A stretch of 6,631 bases of DNA from Gorillibacterium sp. (GTDB taxonomy: Bacteria; Bacillota; Bacilli; Paenibacillales; NBRC-103111). This document shows positions 6,504-6,631 of the stretch, piece by piece. A model generated the notes under the pieces. It was not told where the DNA came from. It saw nothing but the letters and a program-made list of their open reading frames with translations, and did not search any database. The first letter of the stretch is position 1, and each line of letters begins with the position of its first letter. The stretch is from the NCBI GenBank assembly GCA_023511325.1, contig JAIMBU010000152.1, positions 1 to 6,631 of the forward strand. Direction: 5' to 3'. The position numbers and the translations under genes were made by a program.

Positions 6504-6591
6504 GCCTGAAGTGAAGCTTATGAAGCAAGTTTATCGAACCTTATATCCCACATTGAGGGATAACTTCCACTAACTAAATAATCTTGTATAA
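6502..6591 (+). pseudogene. decayed duplicate of the xylB 3' end
   Basis: Positions 6526-6570 match xylB 6426-6470 at 36 of 45 bases without a gap. In the matching frame it reads QVYRTLYPTLRDNFH and then TAA, against QVYRTLYPTLKDTFH in the intact gene. Beyond the stop the likeness continues more weakly (LNNLV then a stop, against LSDLAQ), with AAG and CAA codons changed to TAA. To the left the same frame stays open back to GAG at 6502 (EPEVKLMK), where xylB has the longer EPIEANRQAYESYY. The fragment starts within the xylB stop codon. I read it as a relic of a tandem or replaced xylB copy. An 18-codon ORF from the ATG at 6520 exists, but its upstream region is a poor ribosome binding site. 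Confidence 0.7.
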
Positions 6592-6607
6592 CTAACACTG
6601 TATAAAC

Positions 6608-6631
6608 AAAAGAGCCACTTCCATGTGATAT
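6608..6631 (+). terminator. possible 5' arm of a terminator, cut by window edge
   Basis: AAAAGAGCCACTTCC followed by a loop-like ATGTGATAT has the look of the left half of a bidirectional intrinsic terminator closing the xylB transcript. The right arm, which should read GGAAGTGGCTCTTTT or similar, would lie just outside the window. Only the left half is visible, so this is a prediction. Confidence 0.3.

Overview
The window looks like the chromosome of a Gram-positive, low-to-medium GC Bacillales bacterium. A Paenibacillus-like soil saprophyte is my best guess, inferred from the class II GalT, the GAGGTG-type ribosome binding sites, consensus sigma-A promoter boxes and the style of the proteins. 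No rRNA or marker gene is present to prove it. All five genes are sugar-catabolism genes, and I see no mobile element, CRISPR array or RNA gene.

Layout: positions 1-4784 hold a minus-strand Leloir galactose cluster, read right to left: a DeoR/AgaR-type repressor (4784-4008), galK (3872-2706), galE (2680-1694) and galT (1592 to beyond position 1, C-terminus cut by the window edge). GalK makes galactose-1-phosphate, GalT exchanges it with UDP-glucose, and GalE regenerates UDP-glucose. A well-formed sigma-A promoter (TTGACC, 17 bp, TAAAAT) lies between the repressor gene and galK. Three copies of TTTATGWT at exact 10-bp spacing sit on its predicted transcription start and are the best operator candidate for the repressor.

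On the plus strand, xylB (xylulokinase, 4968-6503) is transcribed divergently from the repressor gene. The 183-bp divergent region holds an extended -10 box for the repressor, a weaker overlapping promoter for xylB, a 7-bp-arm inverted repeat in the repressor leader, and a XylR-operator-like palindrome just before the xylB ribosome binding site. Neither xylA nor xylR is in the window.

The most unusual feature lies directly after the xylB stop. Positions 6502-6591 resemble a decayed second copy of the xylB 3' end: 36 of 45 bases are identical over the best block, and it reads QVYRTLYPTLRDNFH then stop, against QVYRTLYPTLKDTFH in xylB. This suggests a past tandem duplication, or replacement of an older xylB. 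The rest is ordinary carbohydrate metabolism, and I do not see a wholly new system. There is no stretch over 300 bp without a gene; the gaps are 101, 25, 135, 183 and 128 bp.
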